Below are positions 9,220 to 20,226 of a stretch of DNA of 64,000 nt, one piece after another. The stretch is from the NCBI GenBank assembly GCA_013076295.1, contig RQOL01000483.1, positions 1 to 64,000 on the forward strand, in the 5' to 3' direction. Positions within the stretch are counted from its first letter, which is position 1. Each line of letters begins with the position of its first letter. The DNA is from Sanderia malayensis (lineage: Eukaryota; Cnidaria; Scyphozoa; Semaeostomeae; Pelagiidae). The notes beneath the pieces were generated by a model. That model had not been told where the DNA came from. It searched no databases and was given only the letters and a program-made list of their open reading frames with translations. A program made the translations under genes and the position numbers.

Positions 9220-10108
9220 CCCACTATTGTTCTTGATTTATATAAATGACATCTACAAATCTTCTCAAGTTCTCCAATTCCGACTATTTGCAGACGACAC
9301 CAGTATTTTATTGGCTAACAAAAATCTTGATATTTTAGAACAGATCACCAATTCTGAGTTACAAAAGGTATCTGTGTGGTTATTGGCTAATAAGCTATCG
9401 CTGAATGTATCTAAATCAAATTTCTTAATCATAAGTCCTCATAAAACTGACAAAAATATAAAATTAAAGATTAATAACAGAGACCTAAAACAAGAAAATT
9501 ATACCAAGTATCTTGGAGTAATAATTGATAACAGCCTGAATTGGAAATTGCATGTAAAGCAAATAAATTTAAAACTATCGAAAGGAATTGGAGTGTTATA
9601 TAAATTAAGATATCTTGTACCGAAACATTCACTCAAGACTCTATACTCATCATTTGTTCAATCACACGTACTATATGGAATATTAAGTTGGGGGTGTGCT
9701 AATAAAACTACCTTGGCAACTCTAAAACTTAACTTGCGAAAAGCAGTTAGAGTAATTGACTTTGCAGACTACACTGCACATACTGAACCTATCTTCAAAC
9801 GCCTGAAAATTTTTAACTTCCAAGAACTTTACATGCTTGAGTCAGCAAAAATGATGTTTCAAATTAACTCAAATATTTTTTCTCTCGAAGGCGAATTTGT
9901 AAAAACAAAAAATGTACACAAATATAACACAAGGCAATCTTCTTCTGAGGGTTTTTCTCTCCCATACATTTCTACAAACTTTAAAAAAAACTTTCTCACT
10001 TTTGACGGTATTAAATTTTGGAACTCCCTACCTATAGAGTTCAAAACAATGTATAATAAACATCACTTTGTGAAGCAGATGAAATACTATCTTATGAACA
10101 AAGTTTGA
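9220..10108 (+). pseudogene. C-terminal half of non-LTR reverse transcriptase
   Basis: Reads PLLFLIYINDI, then RLFADDTSILL with the catalytic Ala-Asp-Asp, KYLGVIIDNSLNWKLHV (thumb) and a C-terminal region with FKKNFLTFDGIKFWNSLP, the common end of CR1/Jockey-group ORF2. About 296 codons are open to the stop at 10106-10108. The N-terminal RT, endonuclease and ORF1 are missing owing to 5' truncation, so it is not active despite the open frame. Confidence 0.88.
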
Positions 10109-10506
10109 AAACCTGTATGCTTGATTACTTTCTGATTAATTTATAATTGCATTTAGCCTTATTCATTAATTTTACTTTATCTATAATTCTTTTTTAATTC
10201 TACCATATTTTACTTTATTGTTATTATATCTTGTTGTTGCTATTCAAACCTAAAAAAAAAATTTTTTCCTTTTTTATCATAAAAAGCGTCAAACTGGACA
10301 CATGGCTCGATAGCTTGCCCAAAGTTTTTTCCATGTGTCCATCAGCCTAAGATTTCTTAATTACATATTTATACTTAACCATGTTTTTCTATTAAAAAAA
10401 GAATGTATTCCTGTACTTAATCTTTTATTATATCAGTATGATGTAATTAATCAATTTTATGCTGAAAAAACATTTTGAGTTTGAGTTTTTGAGTTTGAGT
10501 TTGAGT
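9220..10506 (+). mobile_element. 5'-truncated CR1/L2-like non-LTR fragment (element B) inside the Gypsy gag
   Basis: The fragment starts abruptly inside the RT and ends with a (TTTGAG)n tail at about 10470-10506. It is flanked by TTGAA at 9215-9219 and 10507-10511, giving a 5-bp target duplication within gag codons. Removing it rejoins the gag reading. The 3' UTR at about 10110-10470 is AT-rich. This is the innermost layer of the nest. Confidence 0.85.
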
Positions 10507-10932
10507 TTGAATCATTTGCTGCTTAATTTCTTGATCCAGGTTATCTGCAGTGAACTGACACGTTTGAGCTAATTTTCGCAAGCGAGTGTGATAAGTATCA
10601 AGAGTTTCCTGGGGAAGTTGCTTCGCCTGTCGAAAGCGAAAAATCTCGAAGTCAGTGTTCTGCTTGGGAGCGAAATACTCCGTGAGCGCTGTGACTGCTC
10701 TATCAAATTCGTCATCTCTGCCAGTGTTGGGAAGCGTGTCAAAGATTTCTTGTACCTCGAATCCTGCTTGGTACAGTAGTAATGCTCTCTGTTGGGTCTT
10801 GTTTGTTATGTTTGCCGCTTTGATGAATGTATGAAAGCGTTTGATCCAGCTATTCCAGCGAGTTCCTAGGTTACTTGGGTCACTGTGAGGATCGAAGCTT
10901 GGAAGCGGTGTCAAATCTAGTTTTGCAGCCAT
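10507..10932 (-). CDS. gag: Gypsy gag N-terminal part (capsid), interrupted
   Basis: Starts MAAKLDLTPLPSFDPHSD and contains the retrotransposon gag signature (WNSWIKRFHTFIKAA, ALLLYQAGFEVQEIFDTLP, FEIFRFRQAKQLPQETLDTYHTRL). The start codon lies 57 bases inside the 5' LTR, after the primer-binding region. Reading is cut at the element B insertion after KQQMIQ; continuation is at 9214. Confidence 0.88.
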
Positions 10933-10989
10933 TTTCCGGGTTTCCTTCGTTATCTAGAAGTTTGTTTCACTTTTTCCTCGTCGCCAATT

Positions 10990-11116
10990 TGTTGTGTTTA
11001 GAGCATATCAGAGTCAGACAGAGACGCGTGTGAGTTTCATGAACATAACCAATTGAATGAATGACTTTTACAAGTCAGTAGATAAAACAATAAAAGTCCA
11101 TAGGGAGTCCATAGCA
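10990..11116 (-). repeat. 5' LTR of the Gypsy element
   Basis: 127 bp, identical to 5343-5469; followed on the plus strand by the CCAAC target duplication at 11117-11121. Confidence 0.95.
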
Positions 11117-12637
11117 CCAACTTTGCAAAGGTCCTCATGCCACGTCGTCCCACTGCACAATACCCGCCAGTGAGAAGTCAGCCGCAGTTATCCGACAAAG
11201 CTTATGCCTTAATTGTTTGAACACGGGACATCGTGTTTCTAATTGTAACGCAAGAGGGCGCTGCGCAAAATGCAAAGGCAAGCACCATACTAGCATACAT
11301 GGCATCCGTATTCATTCCACCAATACGACCTTTCAACGAAACGCGCAGACGCAAAATCAGCCCCCGTCTCGTACTAATACTCACGCTGCAATAATTACGA
11401 ATGAATCATCAACCGCTTCGTCCGCCCCGGAAAACGTTTCCACCGCCAATTCAACATCGCAGCCCATCACGACAAATTGCGCTCCTTTGTTGAATATCGA
11501 TATTAATGATTGCTTAGATGATAATCCTCCTTATCCGTCTTTGCATATCAACGATAAATCGTCTTACGTCAATCGTACAGCTAAACTCAAGCCTCCTCAG
11601 AGCACTAACGCCCCGTCTGAAGCTGTTAATCAACAAATCAATCTTAAAACTGCCAAAGCCGTTGCCATTGCAAACGATAAGATGTGAAACGCAAACATAT
11701 TTTTCGACGAAGGCTCTCAACGCAGTTACGTACGCGCAGAATTTGCCAATCAGTTGGGATTAAACCCCGAGTCTTATGAGCTTTTATCCGTTTCTGGTTT
11801 TGGTGGGACAATTATGAAACGAAACTATGGGGTATCTACGCTCGGGCTAGAAACTTTGAATTGATCCGAGTTCTCTTTTCTGATGAAATCGTAAAGCCTA
11901 TAAATCAGAGTGGTTGCTACAATCTGAAAAATGACTCACGTTTCAAAAAACTCGAATTTGCCAACGATTTCAGCGATGAACACTTTCAAGTTGATATTCT
12001 AATCGGTGCTGATGCCGCGTATCGTTTTCTCGGAGCAATTGACGATCAATTTCAAGAACCTTTCAATCAGAAATCTAAATTTGGACTTGTTATCTCCGGG
12101 CCGTTCCCAAAGCCCATTCCTGAAATGGGAAATCCAGCCCTTTCAGAGGAAATTACTTCGATTCGTACAAACGCCGCAAAATCTGTCAATGAAGTCGATG
12201 TTAATAGTGATAAGTCGTTTAATTCCCCTCCTTCATTTGAAAATCTAGTTGACAATGCCGAGCTCTCTGTTCAATTCGAAAAAATTCTGCAACATCAATC
12301 TCTAAATTACGACAACGACAAAAAGAAAGCTAACGCATTTATTCATGATTACCAACAACGCGTTGAATTTCGATATGGTCAATATTTCGCTTCTTTGCCC
12401 TGGAAAGATGAACACCCTCCGTTGCCATCCAATCTCAGCCTTTGTAAAAACCGTCTTACTCAAGTGACCACACGTTTAAATAAGCTAGGCCTTATGGACC
12501 AATACTGCAAAGTAATGTACAAACATTTAGGTAAAGGGTACATTGAAGAACTTTCGAATTTAAACCAGCCCTGGCCTGAAGAGGGATGTCACTATTTGCC
12601 GCACTTCTTTGTGCTGAAAGATTCCGAACCTGCCTAA
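11117..12637 (+). pseudogene. BEL-1 zinc-knuckle and protease region, truncated
   Basis: After the Gypsy insertion BEL reading resumes with LCKGPHATS, LCLNCLNTGHRVSNC and CAKCKGKHHTSIHG (zinc knuckles), a Ser/Thr/Asn-rich spacer, then the BEL protease signature FFDEGSQRSYV near 11701 and the downstream DILIGADAAYRF and FGLVISGPFP motifs. An in-frame stop at 11685-11687 and a shift near 11860 break it. It ends with HYLPHFFVLKDSEPA at 12637, just before RT. Confidence 0.8.
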
Positions 12638-12641
12638 TGGC

Positions 12642-12712
12642 TCGTGTTCTTTCGTGTTCACTCGTGTTCATTCGTGTTCACTTGTGCTCACTCGTGTTCT
12701 GACTCGTGTGGT
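12642..12712. repeat. 10-bp minisatellite between two BEL fragments
   Basis: About seven units of TCGTGTTCAC or close variants lie between the end of BEL-1 and the (opposite-strand) end of BEL-2. This is the exact tail-to-tail junction. It may be a repair scar or a recombination point. Confidence 0.8.
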
Positions 12713-13990
12713 CTATTAGACTGGATCTTACTACACCATGATGACATAGATAATGCAATTCATTATTTCCTGTTTTTCGATTTGCCGGTGGCACCTTTTC
12801 AATAATGCCCTTAGCAATTTGGTCTTGAAAATAACCATCATATTCCTGAAGCAATTCTGGTGTTTTTCTCAAACGTGAATGCAACGAGTTTAAACGACTT
12901 TTACTTAACTCATACTGACTATCAAATTGCTTATCTTCATATTGAGATTTCCAAGGAAGACTCACCTCGTATCTTGAATCGTCCTTGTTGAATTGAATCT
13001 GCATTCCTGGTAACTGATTTTCACCTTTTGGCTGCCCTACGGCATTCGGTATTTCGTCTTGCGTAAGCCCGCAGGCTTCTTGATTCCAAGACTTGCTCAG
13101 TGATTCCACGATTTCTTGATTTTCATCTACTACTTCACTGCTGGAGGGAATAATATCTAAAACTATATGAGAACTGACATTAAAGCAAAACGACCTTTCA
13201 TTCTCGTATGAAACTGGGCCTGACAAAAGCCATCCCAGCTTACTGGACATGGCAGTAGATCCAGTACTGCCTCTAATGGATTCACCTGTAACAAAATCAA
13301 AGTAATAGTTTGCCCCAATTAGTAGGTTAATATTCTTATCTTTACGGCTGTAGCTATCTACAAGTTTCAGGCTTGTCAAGCGCGCGCATTCGCTTACGCA
13401 TACGCTGTTCGTTATCGGAGAACATATCGTTGGAAAACTTAAAGCCTTAATCGGAATTACTCCTTCATCTATTTCAATATTGGCTGTGACTAACTCACTC
13501 TCATTCTTAATTTTCTTATCTGTAGCAAAGGTATTTACATTAACAGTCTCTTTTTTCTCACCTTTCAACCCAAGTTTTTTCTTTAGTTCTTCTGTAATGT
13601 AGCTTCGTTGACTTCCATCATCGAATAAGATATTTATCTTTGCCTTCTTTGTCTTGTCGTTTCCATATGCTATTGCTTGGGCTGTTTGCAACAGCACTCC
13701 TTCTCTTCCCTTAGATGCCATCGTCGATGTGCTTTTTTCTTCTTTGGTGTTTACTTCTTCGTGTTTCTCTCCTTCACATATGGCCGTGTTATGTCTTCTC
13801 CCACATTCTCTGCATTTGATTGTGCATTGACATTTTTTTGCCGTATGACCAATCTTCATGCATAAGAAGCAGCGTCTTGTGTTCTTCAACAATCCCTTTC
13901 GTTTTAAGACATCTTGTACTACGGTACAATTCGAAGCATAGTGAGCATTTTTGCAGAAGAAGCACCGGATCTGTCTCTTGTTGTACCGCT
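12713..13990 (-). pseudogene. BEL-2 zinc-knuckle and protease region
   Basis: Cysteine clusters CFLCMKIGHTAKKCQC and CRECGRRHNTAIC are followed by AIAYGNDKTKKAKINILFDD and GSQRSYITEELKK, the BEL aspartic protease, with NLLIGANYYFDF and SKLGWLLSGPV further on. It is a 400-codon open stretch. It ends in the RT-proximal segment ELHYLCHHGVV and then runs into the minisatellite. Confidence 0.82.
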
Positions 13991-14880
13991 CTTGTTGTAC
14001 CGCTTATTTGCTGTTGTGAAGTTCTGTCTGGTCTTCTATCGTTCATCTTTACCTTTGTACTCACTTCTCTCGCTTCAATCTCTTTTCTGACGATCTCTAA
14101 TATTTCTTCTATGTCCCACACATCTTCTGTTGTCTTCCTCGCAACTTCTATAGCAATTTCGCTCGGTAGTCTGGTCATTACTACTGGAACTAAAAGGCTT
14201 CCATACTCCTTTGATGTCACTCCTAGCGATTTCAATCCTCTAATGTGTATGTTCAAATTATCATATACTTCCCGAGTTGACATCATCGTTGTCTTATGGC
14301 CAAAATTAAGCAATGCTTGCATGTGGGAGCTAATGATTTTCTGTGTTTTCCCAAATCGTGCCTTCAAAATTTCTTTCATTTCATCATAGTTACCTTCCGT
14401 CAAATCCATGCCTTCGATTGCTTTATAAGCCTGTCCTTCCAACGCGTTGACTAGGTATCTCATCTTCTGGATTTTCGGTAGATCTTCGTTCTCATCAATT
14501 GTGCACGTGAAGGACTGCCAGAATGCTTGAAACTTCATCACATCGCCGTTAAACTTTCCCAGACTAAACTTCGGCAGTCTTATTCCCGCTTGTATTCGGC
14601 TGTTGCTTGACGTATGACTGTGGTTGAGATGATTTGGCGTTGTACTTCTTCTTTCTTCGTGTACGTCCTGATTCGTCAATCTGATTTTCAGTGCATCAAT
14701 CCTTGTGACGATCTCTGTAATATTTGTATTAATTTCATCAGATTCTTCAACTTCTCTTTCGATGTCTTCGATATCGCAAAGTTCCATAATTTTTTCGTTT
14801 AGCTGGTGGAGGTATTTCTTCTTTTCCCTCAAGGTATTTATCAATGAATCAGCGTTTGTGATCACTGTATCCCGCGGCAT
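13960..14880 (-). pseudogene. gag: BEL-2 gag (DUF1759-like)
   Basis: Starts MPRDTVITNADSLINTLREK, followed by a coiled-coil-like Glu-rich region, then the BEL gag hallmark LPKFSLGKFNGDVMKFQAF at about residue 100 and the MRYLVNALEGQAYKAIEGM segment. Reading continues through GFGHKTT-type helices to a one-base shift near 13970, after which the zinc-knuckle coding is in another frame. Confidence 0.82.
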
Positions 14881-14892
14881 ATTGTCCGATTC

Positions 14893-15125
14893 TCTTAAAG
14901 TGCTTATGCAACGAATTTTTACATAGTGTTTTTATTTCAAAAATCTATAGATTTCAATGCACTGATTAACGTGGCGCAAATAAAATTTGCATATTATGTA
15001 TACTTTTTTCGCTATTAACCTTCAAAGTAGGCAATTTTGACCTTTTTCGTGCGAAAACTGAACATCACTCTGATGTCATCAAACGTCGCGTCTGCAACGT
15101 CAAGCAATCGTATTCAATACTCCCT
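14893..15125 (+). repeat. Dispersed repeat family R1, copy 1
   Basis: About 230 bp with the order TTTTACATAG, ATTTCAATGCACTGA, GGCGCAAATAAAATTT, TATGTATACTTTTTTCGCTATT, GTGTCTGCAACG-like. It matches 37955-38220 and 40385-40655 in the same orientation, diverged. No coding content and no clear inverted ends; a SINE-like or MITE-derived family is possible. Confidence 0.65.
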
Positions 15126-15143
15126 CCGTGCAGAGATTCATGG

Positions 15144-15386
15144 CACCTCCATGCCAAACGAGCAAATTATGTGGCAAAATTATGGAAATCGAGCTTCTGC
15201 AGCACAGTTGAAATCAAGAATGTAGAAGATCACGGCTGGACAGAGAACGGAGAAATCGTTTGGGTAAAATAGGCATTTCCAGAAGACGTTGAGGAACTCT
15301 TACTTTCCGTCGAAAATGAAAATTGTGACGATGACAGGTTCTATTTAATAGAAGATGCAGATCCCGACAGTGATAGCAACGATTAG
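15144..15386 (+). pseudogene. C-terminal fragment of an EADTR/TGCDT-type transposon protein
   Basis: One frame reads 81 codons with a single internal stop: KRANYVAKLWKSSF, then EDHGWTENGEIVWVK, then FPEDVEELLLSVENENCDDD and an acidic end before TAG. The pattern (RANY-x-A-x-x-W, GW, acidic tail) matches my memory of the C-termini of a transposon protein family common in cnidarians. Related fragments occur at 26306-31307 and 35182-36390. The call is from pattern memory, not a search. Confidence 0.5.
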
Positions 15387-16800
15387 GTGAGCAGAATACT
15401 TTGTTTTCTTGATTAAAATATTATAACATCATATAAATATTATGTTTATAGTTTTATGTAAATGTAAAAAAGTTACCCACCACGACCCCCAGAAACCCCT
15501 ACCCCACCCCCTATTCTCTATTTTGCAGCAGGCATGGCCAGTTGACAAACAGACTAACATTTATTGCCATTTTGCTTGTTTTCATAAGTGAAGTCTCTCT
15601 AAAAAACCGTTTTTACGAAAATCACGATCTGATGACGTCATTTTTTATGACGTCATAAAATTTAAACAGCTAATAACATATGAACAACAAATGATATCGA
15701 GATCAAATAACGTTCAGTGTGATAAGATTCTCATCTGCTACTAGAAAAAATTAAAATAACTAGTCATGGAAAGCTGCATCGGGATGAAATAAACAACTTT
15801 TATTTATAAGGGCTCAGTACTGAAATCCTGAAGTAACAATTGCCCATAAATGGTAAACGCAGCAGCCCCCCTTGATCACCAAAACTTTTTAGGGGTTCTT
15901 GTGATGGGCTTTCAGAAAAAAGAGGTCTCGTTTGGTTCGGCTTTGGGTTACTCCTACCGTACTCAGGGCCTGGTCATTTCCTTACCGTCTTCGCATTCCT
16001 CAGCACTGCAATCCCTGCTGTCATGAACTACTATCCAACTAAGAATGTTTAATTTATGGGACCTTCTATTCAATTCTGATCACCAAAAATTGCACAAATA
16101 CCCACGAATACACACAACGAGATACGACAAAGCGCAAAAACTATCTATTATACTGAATGTAGTCATACGCCCGCCCCCACTGAGCACATTGAAAAGCCAC
16201 TACATGGGCAATTTGTATTTCCTCCCCACAGCTGCAAGCTCTTCAAAAACCCTTCAAATTCCAACCCCAATATGCGCCGACCTGTTTCTCATCATCAAAG
16301 TAAAAAAATCAAATATCAAGCTCATCGTGTGCAAGAAAATCGATGTCAAATTTGTTTCTTCAGTACGGGAAAAAAACGGGGTTCCCACTATGATGTCTAG
16401 TGGACTCGACCCATTCCTAAAAATGAGACACGAAAGTGTGAACGCAATCGCTCGTAACTCAACAACTACTCATCAGAGCAAAAAATATAAACGGTATCAG
16501 AATCAGCGCATTCGATTCTATACTTTTATAGGTGTTAAATGCAATTTAAGAACAATTAATGTGCGATAGAAATTGCCACTGCGAAATAATGTGTATGTCC
16601 ATCAACATGATCCCACAAGGGTGTGGTTAAACAAACTAACAAACATATATTGACGTCGGTAATCTCTTGGCAATTTATTCAAGGCATGTTCGTGCCAAGT
16701 TCAGATGCAACAATCATTCTAAGGCCTAGCGCATAGAACAAGGATTGATTTGCTATCCACATTTGTCCTTGTGTTTGTTACACTGGACTTACGCTTGGTG
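15387..16800. other. Non-coding, repeat-like; no gene supported
   Basis: Contains a TGACGTCA-rich patch near 15640-15655 and a C-rich tract near 15480-15510. A 174-codon plus-strand frame at 16045-16569 has no recognisable domain and a random-like composition. Confidence 0.4.
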
Positions 16801-17135
16801 CCATAGGCGCCCGAATTTTATTCTTCCCAGGGGGGGCTCAAAATTAAAAAAAAACTGGAAAAATAAAAAGGTAGAAAAACTTCCTGTCACTTTTAAATAA
16901 CGTACAATATACACATGTATTATGTATAATAAAACACAAAACATTGCCAGTAAAACAGATATAACATCATGGTCTACAGTATCATCAGTTCAATTCTTTA
17001 ATTAGTGTTTCTTCAATAAAATAAACGTGTTTTTTCAGATCACAAACCAAAATTCCCAGGGGGGGCTGAGCCCCCCCATAGAAATTTCCATAGGGGGCTT
17101 GAGCCCCCAAGCCCCCACGTAGTCGGCGCCTATGG
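16801..17135. mobile_element. 335-bp MITE-like element with CCATAGGCGCC ends
   Basis: Starts CCATAGGCGCC and ends GGCGCCTATGG. Inside both ends lie G-runs and C-runs (CCCAGGGGGGGCT; GGGGGGCTGAGCCCCCC; GGGGGCTTGAGCCCCC). It is flanked by TTGGTG and CTGGTG, a possible imperfect target duplication. No coding sequence. Confidence 0.65.
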
Positions 17136-19394
17136 CTGGTGCACTTGTACTGAAGAAAGATCAGATAAGCTATGGAATTAGTTGGTTTGGCAGGATTGCG
17201 CATAAGGCAATACAAGGGAGAAAGGAGAATCGATTTGGTGAGATTGTTCCTTATCACATTTCTTTCGATATTGATTTACACCAAACTTTCGTTATTTTAT
17301 CAGTCTTCAGACAGACTTCATTGTGTATTGAGGGTACCTTGTTACTACAGGGCTGTTCCGCATTATATCTCTTCCAGTATTCATTTTACACCAAACTTTC
17401 GTTATTGTTCAACAATCCTCAAACTGAGTTCAAATATATATGTCCTTGGTATTGCAGGCCTGAGAGCCACAGTCTTTTCGATTAATTCGGCCAAGATTTT
17501 GCACCAGCTACACAGTGAAGCCGTGTGTCCCCTTCAAGTTGAGCTTACGCAATCGTGTCCCCAGAGGCTGATGCTTCGACTATTTTAAATTTGTTTTGTT
17601 ATTTAACTTCATTTAACTGCATGTCTGTCTCTTGCCCTTCTCTGTTGTCATTTGGTTTTCGTAACATATATTGTTCGTTTAGCAAACTACCCTACTCAGG
17701 ACCCCGGCACCGGTTAGCAACACTAGCGAATCTGTGGATATGAGAATCTTTAGAGCTTCCCTCCTCACCATTTATTGATAGAAAGCGACAGGCTCGCTAC
17801 AAAATTACCCCTTCGAAGTAAATGGCTACAACCTCTTGACAAAGTTGAATTGATTGATATAATGTAAGGAAGGTTGGAGGAATGCTGCTATTTAACCATC
17901 CATAAGTGCTATGAAATCTGAATCTTGGAGCACGAGCACGGTCAAGAAGGTCACTTTCCCCAAATCTAGCTTGTCAAATCAGAATTCATCATGTGGGGCA
18001 AAGGGTGGAATGCACGCCATGCTTTCTGTTTGAGCAATCCTGCCCACGCTGTGCCTAACGGCTTTCATTGGATAAATAATTGTTTTGATGCCTTCTGTCT
18101 CGAATATTCTACACCCGGGGATTGCCCGCCACCGCGAAGTGTTATCATCTGCGGGGTGGCTGTCACTTTTGAGCAAAGTTTATTGGCTGTTTTAATTAAC
18201 AAAGAAACTTATCTTTGCAATATCAACAACAACAGTTCTTGGACTTTCGGACTTTTCATGCTACAATGGCACTAAATGTTTACCTAACATCCCGGATGCG
18301 GGCTCATTGTCATGGAATATCGCATTTGTCTTAGTTCCTCTTATCTATATTCTCACGCATTTTGTTAGTTCATATATTCGGCACCCGCACGAGTGGTAAA
18401 TATCTTGAGCTGCTTTTTCTGGACCCGCAAATCGTTCGGCTCATTGTCATATATGTCAAAGTAGCATGCACACAAGACATGCCTCCGCTTTCATAAGGAC
18501 GTAATGAGCGTCCTGTCCTTGACCATCCGGTTGGGTCAAGGCGTTTTAGTAATCTGCACCCAGGGTGGCCAATATAGATTTTCAAACCCAATGCTAGCAA
18601 TCCGGCTTTTGTGAATTTGTTTGATTTCGATTATATCTCTCTGGTGGTCGCAACGTGATCTACTCCTAAATTTTACATGAACATAACTCACAATCACATT
18701 GTGCCATTACCTATATGCGTCAAGCAACATGCGTCGTCGTGGCAGCTTTTATACCAACAGGCCTAATCATGGCTCTTTTGATACCAACAGGCTGTGTTCA
18801 TGGCCTGCATGTGATATAATAAATGATTCCCACAGAAGTCAGTCAAGCGCCGTGGTGGCCAGTCCCCACGTGACTCGTACTATCTGGGGCTCTGCGTTTT
18901 GCCAACCATATTCTGTCTCCATTGGTGGCTTAATAATAAAAGAAATGCGTCGCGTTGGCGGCTTAATACCAACTTGCAAAAATATGCCACTCTTTGGGTT
19001 CGTCTGGCCTTATGCCTGCGGCCTTTTTGGCTTTTAGTTTCCTTAGGAGGCCACCGTCGACTCGCTGAAGTCGGCAGCGGGTGACCTCCATTATGATTTT
19101 ATGATTTCGCAGTTATGTTTATGCATTTTGTTCCTGATCTGCCATTTTGTTAAGCCTTTTTGTTTGGAGGGCCAGGAGAAGTCACTTCCACCTGCTCCCC
19201 AGAATAGGTAGTTTTGAAACAGTTCTGACAGAAAGAAACTAATTATACTCACGATAATAATAAAAATAATAATACGTTCGGTGGGGTCACACTTCGTGTT
19301 CTGTGGGCCGAAATTTGCACAGCAAATCGGTATCACCGACCGTAAAAGCTTATTCCTACTCAAGCAATACGGGCCGGTATGCTTAACGCCCAAT
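17136..19394. other. Unassigned region, no gene supported
   Basis: Short frames on both strands show no domain. A 19-base motif (TTACACCAAACTTTCGTTA) occurs twice, near 17277 and 17387. Phrases such as TTTTATACCAACAGGCC and TTTTGATACCAACAGG repeat at 18750-18790. This may be decayed repeat sequence. Confidence 0.35.
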
Positions 19395-19575
19395 TTCTTG
19401 AGATAACGTTAAAGCCAATAAAAAAACCGTACGGGCACTTAGTACACAAAGATTCAAAACAAATACCTTATTTCCTCGATTAAACTCCCCGCCCCGGCGT
19501 TTCTTAATCTCGGCACTTTTTGAGGGGGCGCCTAATCGAGGGGGCCGTTATTCGAGGAGGGGCGTTTAGAAAGTA
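19395..19575. repeat. GC-rich inverted motif cluster
   Basis: CTCGATTAAACTCCCCGCCCC is mirrored imperfectly by GGGGGCGCCTAATCGAG and GAGGAGGGGCG about 50 bases on. The base composition stands out from the AT-rich surroundings; it is probably the end of a MITE. Confidence 0.5.
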
Positions 19576-19576
19576 A

Positions 19577-20226
19577 ATGATGGAATGGAATGGAATGATA
19601 TGGAAAACATGGAATGATATGGAAAACATGGAATGCTATGGAAAACATGGAATGATAAGGAAAACATGAAATGATTTTCAAAAATTTTGATGGGAAAATA
19701 TATGATATATTGCAGCAAAATATACATGTTTGTGTTCTTCTATATCTTTTAACCCTAACGTTAGCATAAGCTTTGATCTATTACGCATAAATTAAGAATA
19801 AACTCATCCACTTGATTCATTTCATTTCATTTCATTTTACGTTTTTTACCCACGGTTACCCCGTCAATCAAAATAGACTGCTTTACAGGGGGCCGTGCAG
19901 AAACTACAAAATTACATATTAAAAACTTACTTCACATGTCACACTTTACAAGAACAGTTTATAAATGGGAAGGATGTTGTTTGTGTTTATATTTCTACGC
20001 AAAACAACATGTATTTGTTACAAAATGCAAGTATATGCCTTGTCAGTGCTGTGGTGAGAACCAATAGCGGCGTGAATAGTTTTTGTCGTGTTTTTCTGAA
20101 TTTAAGCATTTTCTGTTTCGATTACGGGCTTGAAACTTGCAGTCGAATAAATGACGCATTTCGAGTTGTCACCGGAGTATGATGTGTCAAGTACCGATAT
20201 TGGCGCTAGAAGTGTTTTCGGTGAAA
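19577..20226 (+). repeat. Dispersed repeat family R3, copy 1 (upstream of MROH1)
   Basis: Begins with a short tandem array of ATGGAATGATATGGAAAAC-like units, then unique sequence through GGGAAAATATATGAT, GAGCTTTGATCTATTACG-like, CAATAGCGGCGTGAATAGT and CACCGATATTGGCGC-like motifs. The same order is found at 61560-62013 in the same orientation with internal deletions. No coding capacity. Confidence 0.8.

Larger units (their letters stand above)
5343..11116 (-). mobile_element. Gypsy LTR retrotransposon, near-intact, inserted in BEL-1 gag
   Basis: Two identical 127-bp LTRs (5343-5469 and 10990-11116) are flanked by the 5-bp direct repeat CCAAC (5338-5342 and 11117-11121). Transcription is leftward: gag near 10.9 kb, nucleocapsid and protease near 9.2-8.4 kb, and pol from 8481 to 5557. 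A purine tract (AAGAAAAGGAGAGA) abuts the 3' LTR at 5470-5483, and TTGGCGACGAGG follows the 5' LTR as the primer-binding region. Identical LTRs and a 974-codon open pol indicate recent insertion. It carries a 5'-truncated non-LTR fragment within gag. Confidence 0.93.
4057..12637 (+). mobile_element. BEL/Pao LTR retrotransposon (BEL-1), split by a Gypsy element and truncated at RT
   Basis: A putative 5' LTR (4057-4258) is followed by TGGTGCCGTGACC, a typical primer-binding-site region, and then by gag with the DUF1759-like fold signature. Zinc knuckles and a BEL-type aspartic protease region follow the Gypsy insertion. The element ends at about 12637, right after the HYLPHFFVLKDSEPA segment that normally precedes the RT fingers. 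RT, RNase H, integrase and the 3' LTR are absent. It inserted into element A. Confidence 0.8.
12713..14880 (-). mobile_element. Second BEL/Pao fragment (BEL-2), truncated at RT
   Basis: Carries gag, zinc knuckles and protease in leftward order and stops, like BEL-1, just after the HYL-C-H segment that precedes RT. No LTRs were recognised; a dispersed repeat abuts the 5' side at about 14893. It differs in sequence from BEL-1, so it is a different family or an older copy. Confidence 0.8.

Noticed and set aside
12642..12712. Short tandem array as an array of regulatory sites
   Set aside because: It sits exactly at a junction of two transposon fragments; a minisatellite or repair scar is the simpler reading.
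16045..16569. 174-codon plus-strand frame
   Set aside because: No recognisable domain, random-like composition, no neighbouring exon or element ends. Kept as unassigned.
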